From Clostridia bacterium (GTDB taxonomy: Bacteria; Bacillota; Clostridia; Oscillospirales; CAG-272): DNA of 62,827 nt. The notes beneath the pieces were generated by a model, which was not told the DNA's origin, did not search any database, and saw only the letters and a list, made by a program, of their open reading frames with translations. Every line of letters begins with the position of its first letter. Position 1 is the stretch's first letter. This document shows positions 33,004-41,371 of this stretch, piece by piece. The stretch spans positions 1 through 62,827 of the forward strand of contig JAGAKG010000045.1 in NCBI GenBank assembly GCA_017625755.1, in the 5' to 3' direction. Made by a program: the position numbers and the translations under genes.

Positions 33004-34188
33004 ATGAATTCGTTTGAATATTACAATCCCGTACGGGTCGTGTTTGGCGAGCAGACATTGAACCGTGTGGGAGAAACTGTTGCGGCATACGGAAAGCAGG
33101 CGCTGTTGGTGTCTTATAGAAATGTGTCCTTTATGACCAAAACTATCGACCGTATCCATAACCTTCTTGAGAGGAGCGGAGTGAGCTGTGTTGATTGCTT
33201 CGTGGCTTCCGCAAACCCGCTTATTGAGGAAGCCCGAGAGGGAATTGAGCTTGGTAAAAAGCACGGAGTTGATGTTGTTATCGGCTTGGGCGGCGGCAGC
33301 GCTATGGACTGCGCTAAGGCTATCTCTGCAGGACTTCTCTACGGTGAGCAGGATATCAGAAATATGTTTGTTTTCAGCCATACAGAGGTCAAGCATATTC
33401 CGCCTGTGAAGGCTCTGCCTATGGTTATGATACCCACGCTCCCCGCAACGGGCAGCGAGATGAACCTCTGCGCAGTTTTGACAGACGGCTCCACACGCCG
33501 GAAATCTTATATCTGGGCGGAGTGCCTTTATCCTCAGGTGGCGATTATCGACCCCGAAATGACAGTTAGTTTGCCCCCGTATCAGACCGCTTGCGGCGCT
33601 ATTGATACCATCGCTCATGTGGCTGAGGCTTATTTCAACGGCAATGACAGCAACCTTATTCTTCAGGATAAAATGGAGGAGGGAGTTATTCGTTCAGTTA
33701 TGGAAACATTGCCCGTGGTTATGGAAAATCCCAACGACCTTCAGGCGCGCGGAGTTATGCTCTGGGCGGCGTCTATTGCCCTCAACGGCTGGGTCAACTC
33801 GGGTACTATGATATTTACGCCTATGCACCAGCTCGGACATGTGCTCAGCGCTCGCTTCGGAGCAACACACGGCGCGACATTGGCGTGTCTGATGCCCGCT
33901 TGGATGCGCTTCCGCGCGGCTCAGGGCGGAGAAGCGGCTCGCCGTTGTGAGCAGTTTGCACGCAAGATATTTGATTGTCCGCTCCTTGAGGCTGCGGATA
34001 AATTTGAGGCTTGGATGAGGTCGTTTGGAGTGCAGACCCGTATTTCCGAGTTTGGCGTTACAAAGGACGATGTTGCCGCACTTGCCGAGCAGGTAAGGGA
34101 GATAAGCTTCAATGGCGACGATGTATTGGGCTCGTACCCCGCTATTACTCTTGAGGATGTAAAAACAGTTTATACTCTTGCGCTTTAA
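33004..34188 (+). CDS. Iron-containing (group III) alcohol dehydrogenase
   Basis: About 394 residues. N-terminal Rossmann-like half with GLGGGSAMDCAKAIS (nucleotide binding) and a C-terminal helical half with metal ligands in 'IDTIAHVAEAYF' and 'PMHQLGHVLSARFGATHGATLA', all intact. It reduces an aldehyde to an alcohol with NAD(P)H. In the operon it most likely disposes of the aldehyde made by the aldolase or by the glycyl radical enzyme (inference). GGAG is 6 nt before the ATG at 33004; an earlier in-frame ATG has no ribosome site. Confidence 0.9.
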   Translation: MNSFEYYNPVRVVFGEQTLNRVGETVAAYGKQALLVSYRNVSFMTKTIDRIHNLLERSGVSCVDCFVASANPLIEEAREGIELGKKHGVDVVIGLGGGSAMDCAKAISAGLLYGEQDIRNMFVFSHTEVKHIPPVKALPMVMIPTLPATGSEMNLCAVLTDGSTRRKSYIWAECLYPQVAIIDPEMTVSLPPYQTACGAIDTIAHVAEAYFNGNDSNLILQDKMEEGVIRSVMETLPVVMENPNDLQARGVMLWAASIALNGWVNSGTMIFTPMHQLGHVLSARFGATHGATLACLMPAWMRFRAAQGGEAARRCEQFARKIFDCPLLEAADKFEAWMRSFGVQTRISEFGVTKDDVAALAEQVREISFNGDDVLGSYPAITLEDVKTVYTLAL

Positions 34189-34203
34189 TGAAGGGAGATT
34201 ATT

Positions 34204-36255
34204 ATGGAACGAATTGATGCTATTCGATTTCAGGAAGCCGAAATGCTCCGATTTCTTGCGGAAGCACCAATCTTTCTGCCGACAGATAGCCGCATTGCGG
34301 GCTATACGATTTTGAATACAGAGGAGTTCGCTCCCCCGAAATACGCTCCCGAATGGGAGATTTCCGACAATTTGCATTTCAGTATGGGAACTACCTACCT
34401 TACCTACGGCTTTGGCGGAGTTGCCGAGAGAGCCTATGCGAATATGGAAGGGAAGGACAACGAGGAGAGACAGACGCTTCTTTCAATTGCCCGTGTTTAT
34501 GAAGGTGTCGTAGCCTTTATAAAAAAGCATATAGACGCAATAGATGCCCGTATGGAAACGGCAACCCCCGAGGAACGAGAAAATCTTGTGCCTATGCGCT
34601 CAAATCTGTGCGAGCTTGCGGAAGGAGCGCCTCGGACATTTGGCGCGGCGGTTCAGGCGTTTTATCTGGCGTGGAAATTGCGCGGAACGCTTAACACCGC
34701 TACTATCGGACGACTTGACCAGTACCTTTACCCGTTCTACCGCAACGATATAGACAGTGGACGCCTGAGCGAGGACGAGGCTCTTGATATCGTCTGCGAC
34801 CTTTGGAGGCGCTTTAACGCGTCGGGCTCGGGAGATACGCTTATGACATTGACGGTAGGCGGACAGGATAAGGACGGAAACGACGAGGCTAACGACCTCT
34901 CGGTGCTTATGGTAAAGGCATCTTGCATCGTGCATCAGCCCGAGCCTCACCTGCATGTCCGCTATCATAACAACACCCGCGCGGATTTTATGGACCAGGT
35001 GGCGCGCCTTCATGTTCTTGGCGGCGGTCAGGGCTCTATTTATAACGACGAGGTCATTATCCCCTCGATGATAGAGGCGGGTATTCCTCTGCAATATGCG
35101 TGTAATTACGCGACAGACGGCTGTACAGAGCTTATTATTGACCGCAAGAGCCGTATAAGATTTACCAATGTAGACAGCGTAAAGTGCCTGGAGTACGCTC
35201 TCTTTAACGGCAATCCGCCTCCGCTTCCGGGACCTGCGATTACCAAATACTGGACTCACCGCACGGCGGCAAAGGAATGGCAGAGCAGTCTTGTTCCGCC
35301 CTGCGAGAGCGGAGATATCTCAGACGCAACCGAATTTAAAGAGGTATATGACGCATATTGCCGTCAATTTAAGTATCAGGTCATAAGAAAGACAAAACGC
35401 CTTATCGGCGCTGACCGTTATTTCAAGGAGCGTTCGATAACACCGTCCTTCCTCAACGGCAGCTATGACGAGTGCCTTGAGAGCGGGCTTGACAGCTTCC
35501 GCGGCGGACTTCCCGTGGATTGTCTTATGATGTTTTCGGGCTCGCTTACCACCGTCGCGGATTCACTTGCCGCTCTCAAATATGTGGTTTTCGATAAGAA
35601 GCACTATACTATGAAAGAGGTGCTTGACGCGCTTGCGGCAAACTACGAGGGCTATGAGGCTATGCGCAGAGAGCTTGCGGCGGCGCCTAAGTTCGGTAAT
35701 GACGACGATTATGTAGATATGATAGCCGCTGATTTAGCACAGCTCTTTATTGATACCCTCAAGGAGGTTGGCGACGAGGAAAATACACGGATATGGCCCG
35801 CGCTTCTGGGATATCTTTTCGTTCAGGAAGCACATTTTACGGGCGCTACGCCCGACGGACGCCGTTGGAAGGAGCCTATTGCCGAGCATTATTCGGCAAC
35901 CCCGGGTAAAGCAGTCAACGGTCCCACCGCAATTATCGCGTCGGCAGCCAAGGGCCCGCTCAAGCAGGCGTACGGTACCGCTCCCGTGCATGTCACACTC
36001 CCGCGCACTCTCGTTCCGAGAAACGAGGACGGAGAGGCTCTTATGAAGCGTCTCGTTCGCGCGGCGATCAAGAAGGACTTCCTTATGCTCAATATCGGTA
36101 TCTACGATGTGGAGGCTATGAGAGAGGCGCAGAAGAATCCCGAACAGTACGCAGACCTTATCGTTCGCGTATGGGGATATAGCGCGCGCTTTATCGACCT
36201 CTCTGAGGATATGCAGGAGCATGTTATCACGAGGGTTTGTCAGCAGGGGTCGTGA
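34204..36255 (+). CDS. Short glycyl radical enzyme (eliminase/dehydratase type)
   Basis: 683 residues, shorter than pyruvate formate-lyase (about 760) and than dehydratases (about 790-850). Cys307 lies in D-G-C-T-E, giving the Cys-x-Glu pair (Glu309) seen in dehydratases and C-S or C-N lyases rather than the Cys-Cys pair of pyruvate formate-lyase. The radical glycine is Gly658 in V-R-V-W-G-Y-S (usual R-V-A/S-G-Y). Between them 'HLHVRYHNN', 'GGGQGSIYND' and 'ATDGCTELII' are family-like. No microcompartment genes are present. The substrate is unknown; diol or deoxy-sugar derivatives produced by the neighbouring aldolase are candidates. Confidence 0.85.
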   Translation: MERIDAIRFQEAEMLRFLAEAPIFLPTDSRIAGYTILNTEEFAPPKYAPEWEISDNLHFSMGTTYLTYGFGGVAERAYANMEGKDNEERQTLLSIARVYEGVVAFIKKHIDAIDARMETATPEERENLVPMRSNLCELAEGAPRTFGAAVQAFYLAWKLRGTLNTATIGRLDQYLYPFYRNDIDSGRLSEDEALDIVCDLWRRFNASGSGDTLMTLTVGGQDKDGNDEANDLSVLMVKASCIVHQPEPHLHVRYHNNTRADFMDQVARLHVLGGGQGSIYNDEVIIPSMIEAGIPLQYACNYATDGCTELIIDRKSRIRFTNVDSVKCLEYALFNGNPPPLPGPAITKYWTHRTAAKEWQSSLVPPCESGDISDATEFKEVYDAYCRQFKYQVIRKTKRLIGADRYFKERSITPSFLNGSYDECLESGLDSFRGGLPVDCLMMFSGSLTTVADSLAALKYVVFDKKHYTMKEVLDALAANYEGYEAMRRELAAAPKFGNDDDYVDMIAADLAQLFIDTLKEVGDEENTRIWPALLGYLFVQEAHFTGATPDGRRWKEPIAEHYSATPGKAVNGPTAIIASAAKGPLKQAYGTAPVHVTLPRTLVPRNEDGEALMKRLVRAAIKKDFLMLNIGIYDVEAMREAQKNPEQYADLIVRVWGYSARFIDLSEDMQEHVITRVCQQGS

Positions 36256-36256
36256 T

Positions 36257-37144
36257 ATGAAGGGAACTGTTTTTAACATTCAGCGGTTCTGTCTGCACGA
36301 CGGACCCGGAATACGCACCACCGTTTTCCTCAAGGGGTGTCCGCTCCGTTGCAGGTGGTGCCATAACCCTGCGGGGCTCTCCCCGAATATACAGGTTCAG
36401 TTTCTGGAGGATAAATGCGTGGGGTGCGCCAGATGCGCATCGACTTGCAAGTGCCACACTCTGGCGGGGGCTGAGCATATACTCAACCGAGCCGACTGCC
36501 GTAAATGCTTCGAGTGTATAGAAAATTGCCCAAGCGGCGCGCTGAGTATGTGCGGAGAGGTTATGACGGCGGAAGAATTGTTTTCGGCTGTAATGGCGGA
36601 TAAAGACTTCTACGAAACCGACGGCGGCGTGACATTTTCTGGCGGAGAGCCTCTGCTTCAATCCGATTTTGTCAGAGAGGTAGCCGAGCTTGTGCGTCAG
36701 GCGGGCTACACGGTGACGGTAGATACCTGCGGCGAGGTTCCGTGGGAAGCATTTCAGACCGTTTTGCCCGTGACAGACCTTTTTCTATATGATGTCAAGG
36801 CTATGGAGCCCGAGCTGCATAAAAGTGCTACGGGGGTTGATAATCTCCGTATACAGGAAAATCTGCGCCGTCTGGACGGCTGTAATAAAGATATTTGGAT
36901 ACGCATTCCAGTTATTCCCACCGTAAATGATACGGTAGAGGAAATGACAAAGATTGCCGAGCTTTTAACTACGCTTTCAACGGTGAAGCGGGTTACGCTT
37001 ATGCCTTACCACTCGTTGGGAAATCATCAATATAAGGCACTGGGATATGTTTATCCCTTTGATGCGTCACTTTCGGTCAGCGACGAGCAGATAGCCGCAT
37101 TTACCGATATATTCAGGCAACACGGATTACTTGTAAAGCAGTAA
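36257..37144 (+). CDS. Glycyl radical enzyme activase (radical SAM)
   Basis: About 295 residues. The N-terminus 'GTVFNIQRFCLHDGPGIRTTVFLKGCPLRCRWCHNP' contains the radical SAM Cys-x3-Cys-x2-Cys. A ferredoxin-like insert follows with two Cys-x2-Cys-x2/3-Cys groups (CVGCARCASTC; CRKCFECIENC), as in activases of glycerol/choline-type enzymes rather than PflA. 'VTFSGGEPLLQ' is intact. It abstracts hydrogen from Gly658 of the enzyme upstream. The ATG at 36257 begins 1 nt after the previous stop; the frame extending upstream is inside the enzyme gene. Confidence 0.92.
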   Translation: MKGTVFNIQRFCLHDGPGIRTTVFLKGCPLRCRWCHNPAGLSPNIQVQFLEDKCVGCARCASTCKCHTLAGAEHILNRADCRKCFECIENCPSGALSMCGEVMTAEELFSAVMADKDFYETDGGVTFSGGEPLLQSDFVREVAELVRQAGYTVTVDTCGEVPWEAFQTVLPVTDLFLYDVKAMEPELHKSATGVDNLRIQENLRRLDGCNKDIWIRIPVIPTVNDTVEEMTKIAELLTTLSTVKRVTLMPYHSLGNHQYKALGYVYPFDASLSVSDEQIAAFTDIFRQHGLLVKQ

Positions 37145-37154
37145 AAAATATAAA

Positions 37155-37202
37155 AACAACTCCGAACCGCATCTTTGATGAAACGGTTCGGAGTTGTTGT
37201 TT
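37155..37202 (+). terminator. Terminator of the glycyl radical operon
   Basis: ACAACTCCGAACCG/CGGTTCGGAGTTGT, 14-bp stem with T-rich tail. Confidence 0.85.
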
Positions 37203-37372
37203 GTAGGATACACAAAGAACGCCACACCGAAAGGTATGTGAAAAATTCCGTGGGAGAATATATTCGGCGCAGGCACCTCATATCGAGTTTTGCTACGCAA
37301 AACATCGCGAACTGCCGCTATCGCGGCGTTTGATTTCTTGTAGGATAATCAAAGAACGCACACACCGAAAGG
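37201..37372 (+). repeat. Two direct repeats (35 bp) after the operon terminator
   Basis: Unit 1 starts at 37201 and unit 2 at 37338. Both read TTGTAGGATA, then AAAGAACGC, then CACACCGAAAGG, with 2-3 differences. The second unit forms the outer part of the inverted repeat shared with 51496-51540. Between them is 100 bp with only a small palindrome (GCCGC-TATC-GCGGC). Confidence 0.65.
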
Positions 37373-37394
37373 CAGGTTCTCATAAGGATATTAA
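37350..37394 (+). repeat. Left copy of a 45-bp inverted repeat (candidate element end)
   Basis: CAAAGAACGCACACACC (37350-37366), 10 unmatched bases, TTCTCATAAGGATATTAA (37377-37394). The same two blocks with the same 10-nt gap occur in reverse orientation at 51496-51540, beside tRNA-Glu. Confidence 0.7.
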
Positions 37395-37562
37395 GTAAAT
37401 CCAAGAGGAAATGCCGATTGAGAGTGGCTGAACAAGAAAAATCCAACATGGACGAAATGTCTGTGTTGCATTTTTCTTTATCCTTCCGCTCCCCAAAATT
37501 TGCGCTGCAATAAACAAAGAATAAGCCCGACGAAAAAAGTTGGATTTATTTTCGAAAAAGTG

Positions 37563-37592
37563 CTGGACTTCCGCAACCTTCTGTGGTATGTT
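37563..37592 (+). promoter_or_regulatory. Element-type promoter before the DUF6809 gene
   Basis: GCTGGACTT ... TATGTTGT: CTGGAC (37563-37568), 18 bp, TATGTT (37587-37592). The same arrangement precedes the serine recombinase at 49795. Confidence 0.6.
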
Positions 37593-37617
37593 GTTGTGCT
37601 AACAGGAGGTGCAACCT

Positions 37618-37884
37618 ATGAAAAATATAATTAACGAACTATGGCACGGAAACATAATTCCGCAAGAGGACAGCCGAACAAACTCGAAGGAGATGAAGGA
37701 ACTCCTCGGTTATATGGCAAGACATCATGAGGATCTTGAAAAGAGCTTCACGGACGAGCAGAAAGAAACATTCGAAAAGTTCCACGACTGCTGGAGCGAG
37801 TATATGAGCCTTGCTGAAGCAGCGATCTTCGAATATGCCTTCAAGTTAGGAATGCAGATAGCTATAGAAACCTTAATAGACTAA
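37618..37884 (+). CDS. DUF6809 small protein
   Basis: Eighty-eight residues, all helical: 'MKNIINELWHGNIIPQEDSRTNSKEMKELLGYMARHHEDLEKSFTDEQKETFEKFHDCWSEYMSLAEAAIFEYAFKLGMQIAIETL'. This is the DUF6809 pattern (I-x-x-L-x-x-G-N-I-x-P ... F-x-x-G-x-x-x), common on Clostridia conjugative and mobilizable elements. Function unknown. AGGAGG is 8 nt before the ATG at 37618. Its promoter matches that of the recombinase 12 kb away, which ties it to the same element. Confidence 0.8.
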   Translation: MKNIINELWHGNIIPQEDSRTNSKEMKELLGYMARHHEDLEKSFTDEQKETFEKFHDCWSEYMSLAEAAIFEYAFKLGMQIAIETLID

Positions 37885-37888
37885 CAAA

Positions 37889-37925
37889 AGAAATCCATCA
37901 TTGACGAAAGTTTTTGATGGATTTT
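37889..37925 (+). terminator. Terminator of the DUF6809 gene
   Basis: AAATCCATCA/TGATGGATTT stem followed by TTCGTCTTTA. Confidence 0.75.
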
Positions 37926-37958
37926 TCGTCTTTATATTACCTTATAATATAAAACTAC

Positions 37959-37987
37959 TTGAAATATTCCAAATTTTGTAGTATAAT
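37959..37987 (+). promoter_or_regulatory. Sigma-A promoter of structured RNA copy 2
   Basis: TTGAAA (37959-37964), 17 bp, TATAAT (37982-37987). The start is predicted at about 37994, the base before the closing stem, the same geometry as copy 1. Confidence 0.8.
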
Positions 37988-37993
37988 ATAAGT

Positions 37994-38217
37994 TGCCAAA
38001 CTAATTAAATAATGTAATATATAGAACGCAGTCTCTTTTTACAAGGGGATACTATACTCTTTTTGCGTTCTTATGTGTTTGAATTTGATAAAAATGCAAA
38101 TTCCATTCACATAAGAATGTGAGCGTTTTATACGCTACGTTACATAAGGATTAATTAGTTTGGCGACTATCGGAGTTTGCGTTTTTTAGGCGTTAACTTC
38201 GGTTAGCGCCTTTTTTG
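37994..38217 (+). ncRNA. Structured RNA, copy 2 (about 224 nt, unassigned family)
   Basis: GCCAAACTAATTAA (37995-38008) pairs perfectly with TTAATTAGTTTGGC (38151-38164). The inner arm TTCTTATGTG/CACATAAGAA (38068-38077/38108-38117) encloses GAATTTG/CAAATTC (38081-38087/38097-38103), the latter identical to copy 1. The tail GGCGACTATCGGAGTTTGCG is nearly identical to copy 1. GGCGTTAAC-UUCG-GTTAGCGCC plus a T-run ends it. An alternative pairing AGAACGCA/TGCGTTCT competes with the inner arm. The stems outside the conserved blocks differ in bases but still pair, which is evidence for selection on RNA shape. The cohesin lipoprotein gene starts about 50 nt later. Confidence 0.82.
38188..38217 (+). 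terminator. UUCG-capped terminator of structured RNA copy 2
   Basis: GGCGTTAAC-UUCG-GTTAGCGCC followed by TTTTTTG. Confidence 0.85.
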
Positions 38218-38269
38218 TTTGCTAAAATTAAACATACAAAGGTATAGGAATTATTTTCAGGAGGATGTC

Positions 38270-41200
38270 ATGAAAAAAATAAGACTATCTACTATTCTTC
38301 TGTTGGTACTGACATTGCTGTGCAGCATCTTCATCCTTGCATCATGCGGTGGTAGAGGTGGCAGTAATAACGGTGATGATCCAACACCAATTCCACCCAC
38401 GCCTACAAAACTAACAGCTCCTACGGTTGTTTTAACTGATGACACCGCCACTTGGAGTGCGGATACTTCTGCTGACAAGTTCGAAATCAGCATAGACGGC
38501 AATCTTTCGTATATCGAAAACTCCGTAACAAGTAGAAAACTCACTGACGGTCAGACGTTCAAAATCAGAGCGATTGGCGATGGAACGAATTATACGAATA
38601 GTGATTGGAGTAATTCTGTTACCTATGTGAAGCCAATTCCTAAGTACACAATCACTTGGAAAAACGGTGATAAGGTGCTGGAAATGGATACAGAAGTGAG
38701 CGAAGGAACTGTTCCTACATACGATGGCGCAGAACCGACTAAAGTTGCAGACTCACAATATTCCTATGTGTTTGCCGGATGGACTCCCGAAATTGTTGCT
38801 GCGAATGGAGATGTTACATATACCGCTGTCTTCACTTCTGTGTTGAACAAATACACAGTAACGTGGAAGAATGGTGATACCACGCTCGAAACTGACGAAA
38901 ATGTTGCATACGGAACAATGCCTACATACAACGGTGCAGAGCCTCAAAAGGCTGCAGATGCACAATACGTTTATGTATTCAGTGGTTGGTCACCTGTTGT
39001 AAGCGAGGTTGTAGGTAACGTAACTTATGTTGCACAATACACTTCCGCACCTAACAGTTACACGATTGTTTGGAAGAACGGCGATACCACACTTGAAACA
39101 GACGAAAATGTAACATATGGTTCCACTCCGTCCTACGACGGTGCCACTCCTACCAAAGATGCGACTGCACAGTACACCTACACCTTTAGTGGCTGGACTC
39201 CTCAAATCAGCTCAGTGACAGGATCGGTTACATATCAGGCACAGTTTACCGAAACGCTCAGATCTTACACAGTCACCTTCTACTCGGAGGATGGATTAAC
39301 CGTTTTAGATACTGTTACAGTTGAATATGGTTCTAACGCAGTATATTCAAAATCCACTCCTGTTAAGAATGCTACCGCAGGACACACTTATGTGTTTGAA
39401 AATTGGGTGACAACTCAAGGCGGTAGCGTGGCAGATGATCTCACTAATGTAATTGGTGATAGATCTGTATACGCATCCTTTAAGGAATTTGTTCGCACAG
39501 TAACCGTCTATATTGTATCGAATAACACCGATTATGGTACTGTTTCTGTATCTACGCTGAACAATATCCCCTACGGAGCAACAATTACGGTTAACGGAAA
39601 TACAGTTACTATCAACGGACAACCCGTAACCGCAAATGCAAATACCGCAACAGCTCAATATACATACACATTTGCAAATTGGACTGCCGATACGACTGTC
39701 GGAAACGATACTATCATTACCGCAAACTTCTCTCGTTCGGTAAATTCTTATACAGTCACCTGGAAGAACGGCGATGATACTCTTGAAACAGATGAAAATG
39801 TTGCATATGGCACGACGCCTGTGTATAACGGCGCACAACCAACCAAAGAATCTGACAATGAGAATATTTATACCTTTAGCGGATGGTCGCCTGCTATTTC
39901 AAGTGTTACAGGAGATATTACATATATTGCTCAATTTGTAAAAGCAGAAAGTAATCATATAGTCACATTTTACGATGAAGATGGTTCTACTGTACTTGCT
40001 GTTGTAGTTGTAGAAAACGGTGCTACTGCATGTTATCCTCACGCAATGCCGACAAAAGAATCTACTGCTTCTGTAATTTATACATTTGAAAAATGGGTTT
40101 CCAATGTTAACGGCAATGCAACGGCAGACTTAACCAATATTACCGCTGATAAAGCAGTATATGCGAAATACTCATCCGAAGCAAGAACATATAATGTTAA
40201 ATTCTGTGATTGGGATGGAAGCCTTTTGGAGGAACAAACAATCGAATATGGTCAATCGGCTACATCTCCACAAGAACCTTACAGAGAGGGATATCGTTTT
40301 GATAAGTGGAACACCTCATATAACAACATTACCGAGGATTTGCAAATAACCGCAACATACATCCGTCAGTTTACTGTTAAGTTTGTGGATTACGATAATT
40401 CTATTATTGATCTTCAGTTGGTGGATTACGGGGCTGATGCAACGAAGCCGAATAACCCAACTCGGAAGAACTACTCTTTCATTGGCTGGAATACCACATT
40501 TACAAATGTTGTTGCTGATCTAACAGTTAAGGCACAGTACATTAGACAATATACCGTTACCTTTGTTGATTACGATGGCACTGTTATATCAACCGATGTT
40601 GTTAATAGCGGCGAAAATGCCACTCCTCCATCAAATCCTGTTCGTGTAGGATATACATTCACTTCCTGGAATCAATCCTATAATAATATTGTTTCGGATA
40701 TGGAAATTATGGCCGTATATGAAATCAATCGATATACAGTAACATTCTTAGATGTTGATGGTTCTGTTATTTCTTCTATTGCGAATGTTGCCCATGGTAC
40801 AACTGTAATACCGCCTGAAACGACAGATATGTATTTTGATTGGAGCAAGACGAAAGGATATCGTTTCACAGGATGGAAAGACTGGAGTGCAAGTCAACCT
40901 ATTGTTGGAAATATTACCATTACGGCAGAGTATTCCGAGGAAATAACTGATCCAATAATTGCAATCGAAACTAAAGAGATTTCCAAGGGTACAACAACCG
41001 CAGAAGTTAGTGTATATCTTTGTGGTTCTTTTGAGAACATCTATGGAATGAGCTTAAAACTTCAATATGCTGAGGAACTTGTTTTAAGTAATGGCTCGGT
41101 AATCATCAATAGTAAATTGGTTGGTTCTGAGTCTACCTTGAATACAGAAAATAGCTTATATGAATTATCTTGGGCTGATGGTCAAGGAATTGATGTAAGT

Positions 41201-41359
41201 GAGAGGTTAGAAGTTCTTACATTAACATTTAGCGTTGATAAATACACCAATGTAGGTGAATATATCATGGAACTTCTTGATGGAACTTATATCATTGGCG
41301 AGAATTTGTCAAAGATTACGCCTATTGTAATTGTAGGTCATGTGGTAATAACGGAATAA
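38270..41359 (+). CDS. Surface lipoprotein with InlB_B-type repeats and C-terminal cohesin-like domain
   Basis: 1029 residues. Lipoprotein signal (TILLLVLTLLCSIFILASC-GG). A Pro/Thr linker is followed by about ten InlB_B/'Listeria-Bacteroides' repeats of 65-75 residues (e.g. YTVTWKNGDTTLETDENVAYG ... YVFSGWSP, later FVDYDGTVI-type units). The last 135 residues (about 892-1029) look cohesin-like: 'VSVYLCGSFENIYGMSLKLQYAEELVLSNGSVI ... LEVLTLTFSVD'. Anchored at the membrane by lipid, it could hold a dockerin partner; the next gene encodes one. AGGAGG is 6-7 nt before the ATG at 38270. AT-rich, likely acquired. Confidence 0.8.
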   Translation: MKKIRLSTILLLVLTLLCSIFILASCGGRGGSNNGDDPTPIPPTPTKLTAPTVVLTDDTATWSADTSADKFEISIDGNLSYIENSVTSRKLTDGQTFKIRAIGDGTNYTNSDWSNSVTYVKPIPKYTITWKNGDKVLEMDTEVSEGTVPTYDGAEPTKVADSQYSYVFAGWTPEIVAANGDVTYTAVFTSVLNKYTVTWKNGDTTLETDENVAYGTMPTYNGAEPQKAADAQYVYVFSGWSPVVSEVVGNVTYVAQYTSAPNSYTIVWKNGDTTLETDENVTYGSTPSYDGATPTKDATAQYTYTFSGWTPQISSVTGSVTYQAQFTETLRSYTVTFYSEDGLTVLDTVTVEYGSNAVYSKSTPVKNATAGHTYVFENWVTTQGGSVADDLTNVIGDRSVYASFKEFVRTVTVYIVSNNTDYGTVSVSTLNNIPYGATITVNGNTVTINGQPVTANANTATAQYTYTFANWTADTTVGNDTIITANFSRSVNSYTVTWKNGDDTLETDENVAYGTTPVYNGAQPTKESDNENIYTFSGWSPAISSVTGDITYIAQFVKAESNHIVTFYDEDGSTVLAVVVVENGATACYPHAMPTKESTASVIYTFEKWVSNVNGNATADLTNITADKAVYAKYSSEARTYNVKFCDWDGSLLEEQTIEYGQSATSPQEPYREGYRFDKWNTSYNNITEDLQITATYIRQFTVKFVDYDNSIIDLQLVDYGADATKPNNPTRKNYSFIGWNTTFTNVVADLTVKAQYIRQYTVTFVDYDGTVISTDVVNSGENATPPSNPVRVGYTFTSWNQSYNNIVSDMEIMAVYEINRYTVTFLDVDGSVISSIANVAHGTTVIPPETTDMYFDWSKTKGYRFTGWKDWSASQPIVGNITITAEYSEEITDPIIAIETKEISKGTTTAEVSVYLCGSFENIYGMSLKLQYAEELVLSNGSVIINSKLVGSESTLNTENSLYELSWADGQGIDVSERLEVLTLTFSVDKYTNVGEYIMELLDGTYIIGENLSKITPIVIVGHVVITE

Positions 41360-41371
41360 AGGAGAAACAAA

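Noticed and set aside
34204..37144. Assignment of the glycyl radical pair to pyruvate formate-lyase/PflA
   Set aside because: The active site is Cys-x-Glu, not Cys-Cys, the protein is 75 residues too short, and the activase has a ferredoxin insert typical of dehydratase activases.
30645..37144. Sulfoquinovose or isethionate pathway
   Set aside because: No sulfo-sugar isomerase, transaldolase, sulfite exporter or microcompartment genes; only the radical enzyme class overlaps.
38041..38130. Short direct and inverted repeats as an insertion-sequence end
   Set aside because: They are explained as stems of structured RNA copy 2; no transposase adjoins.
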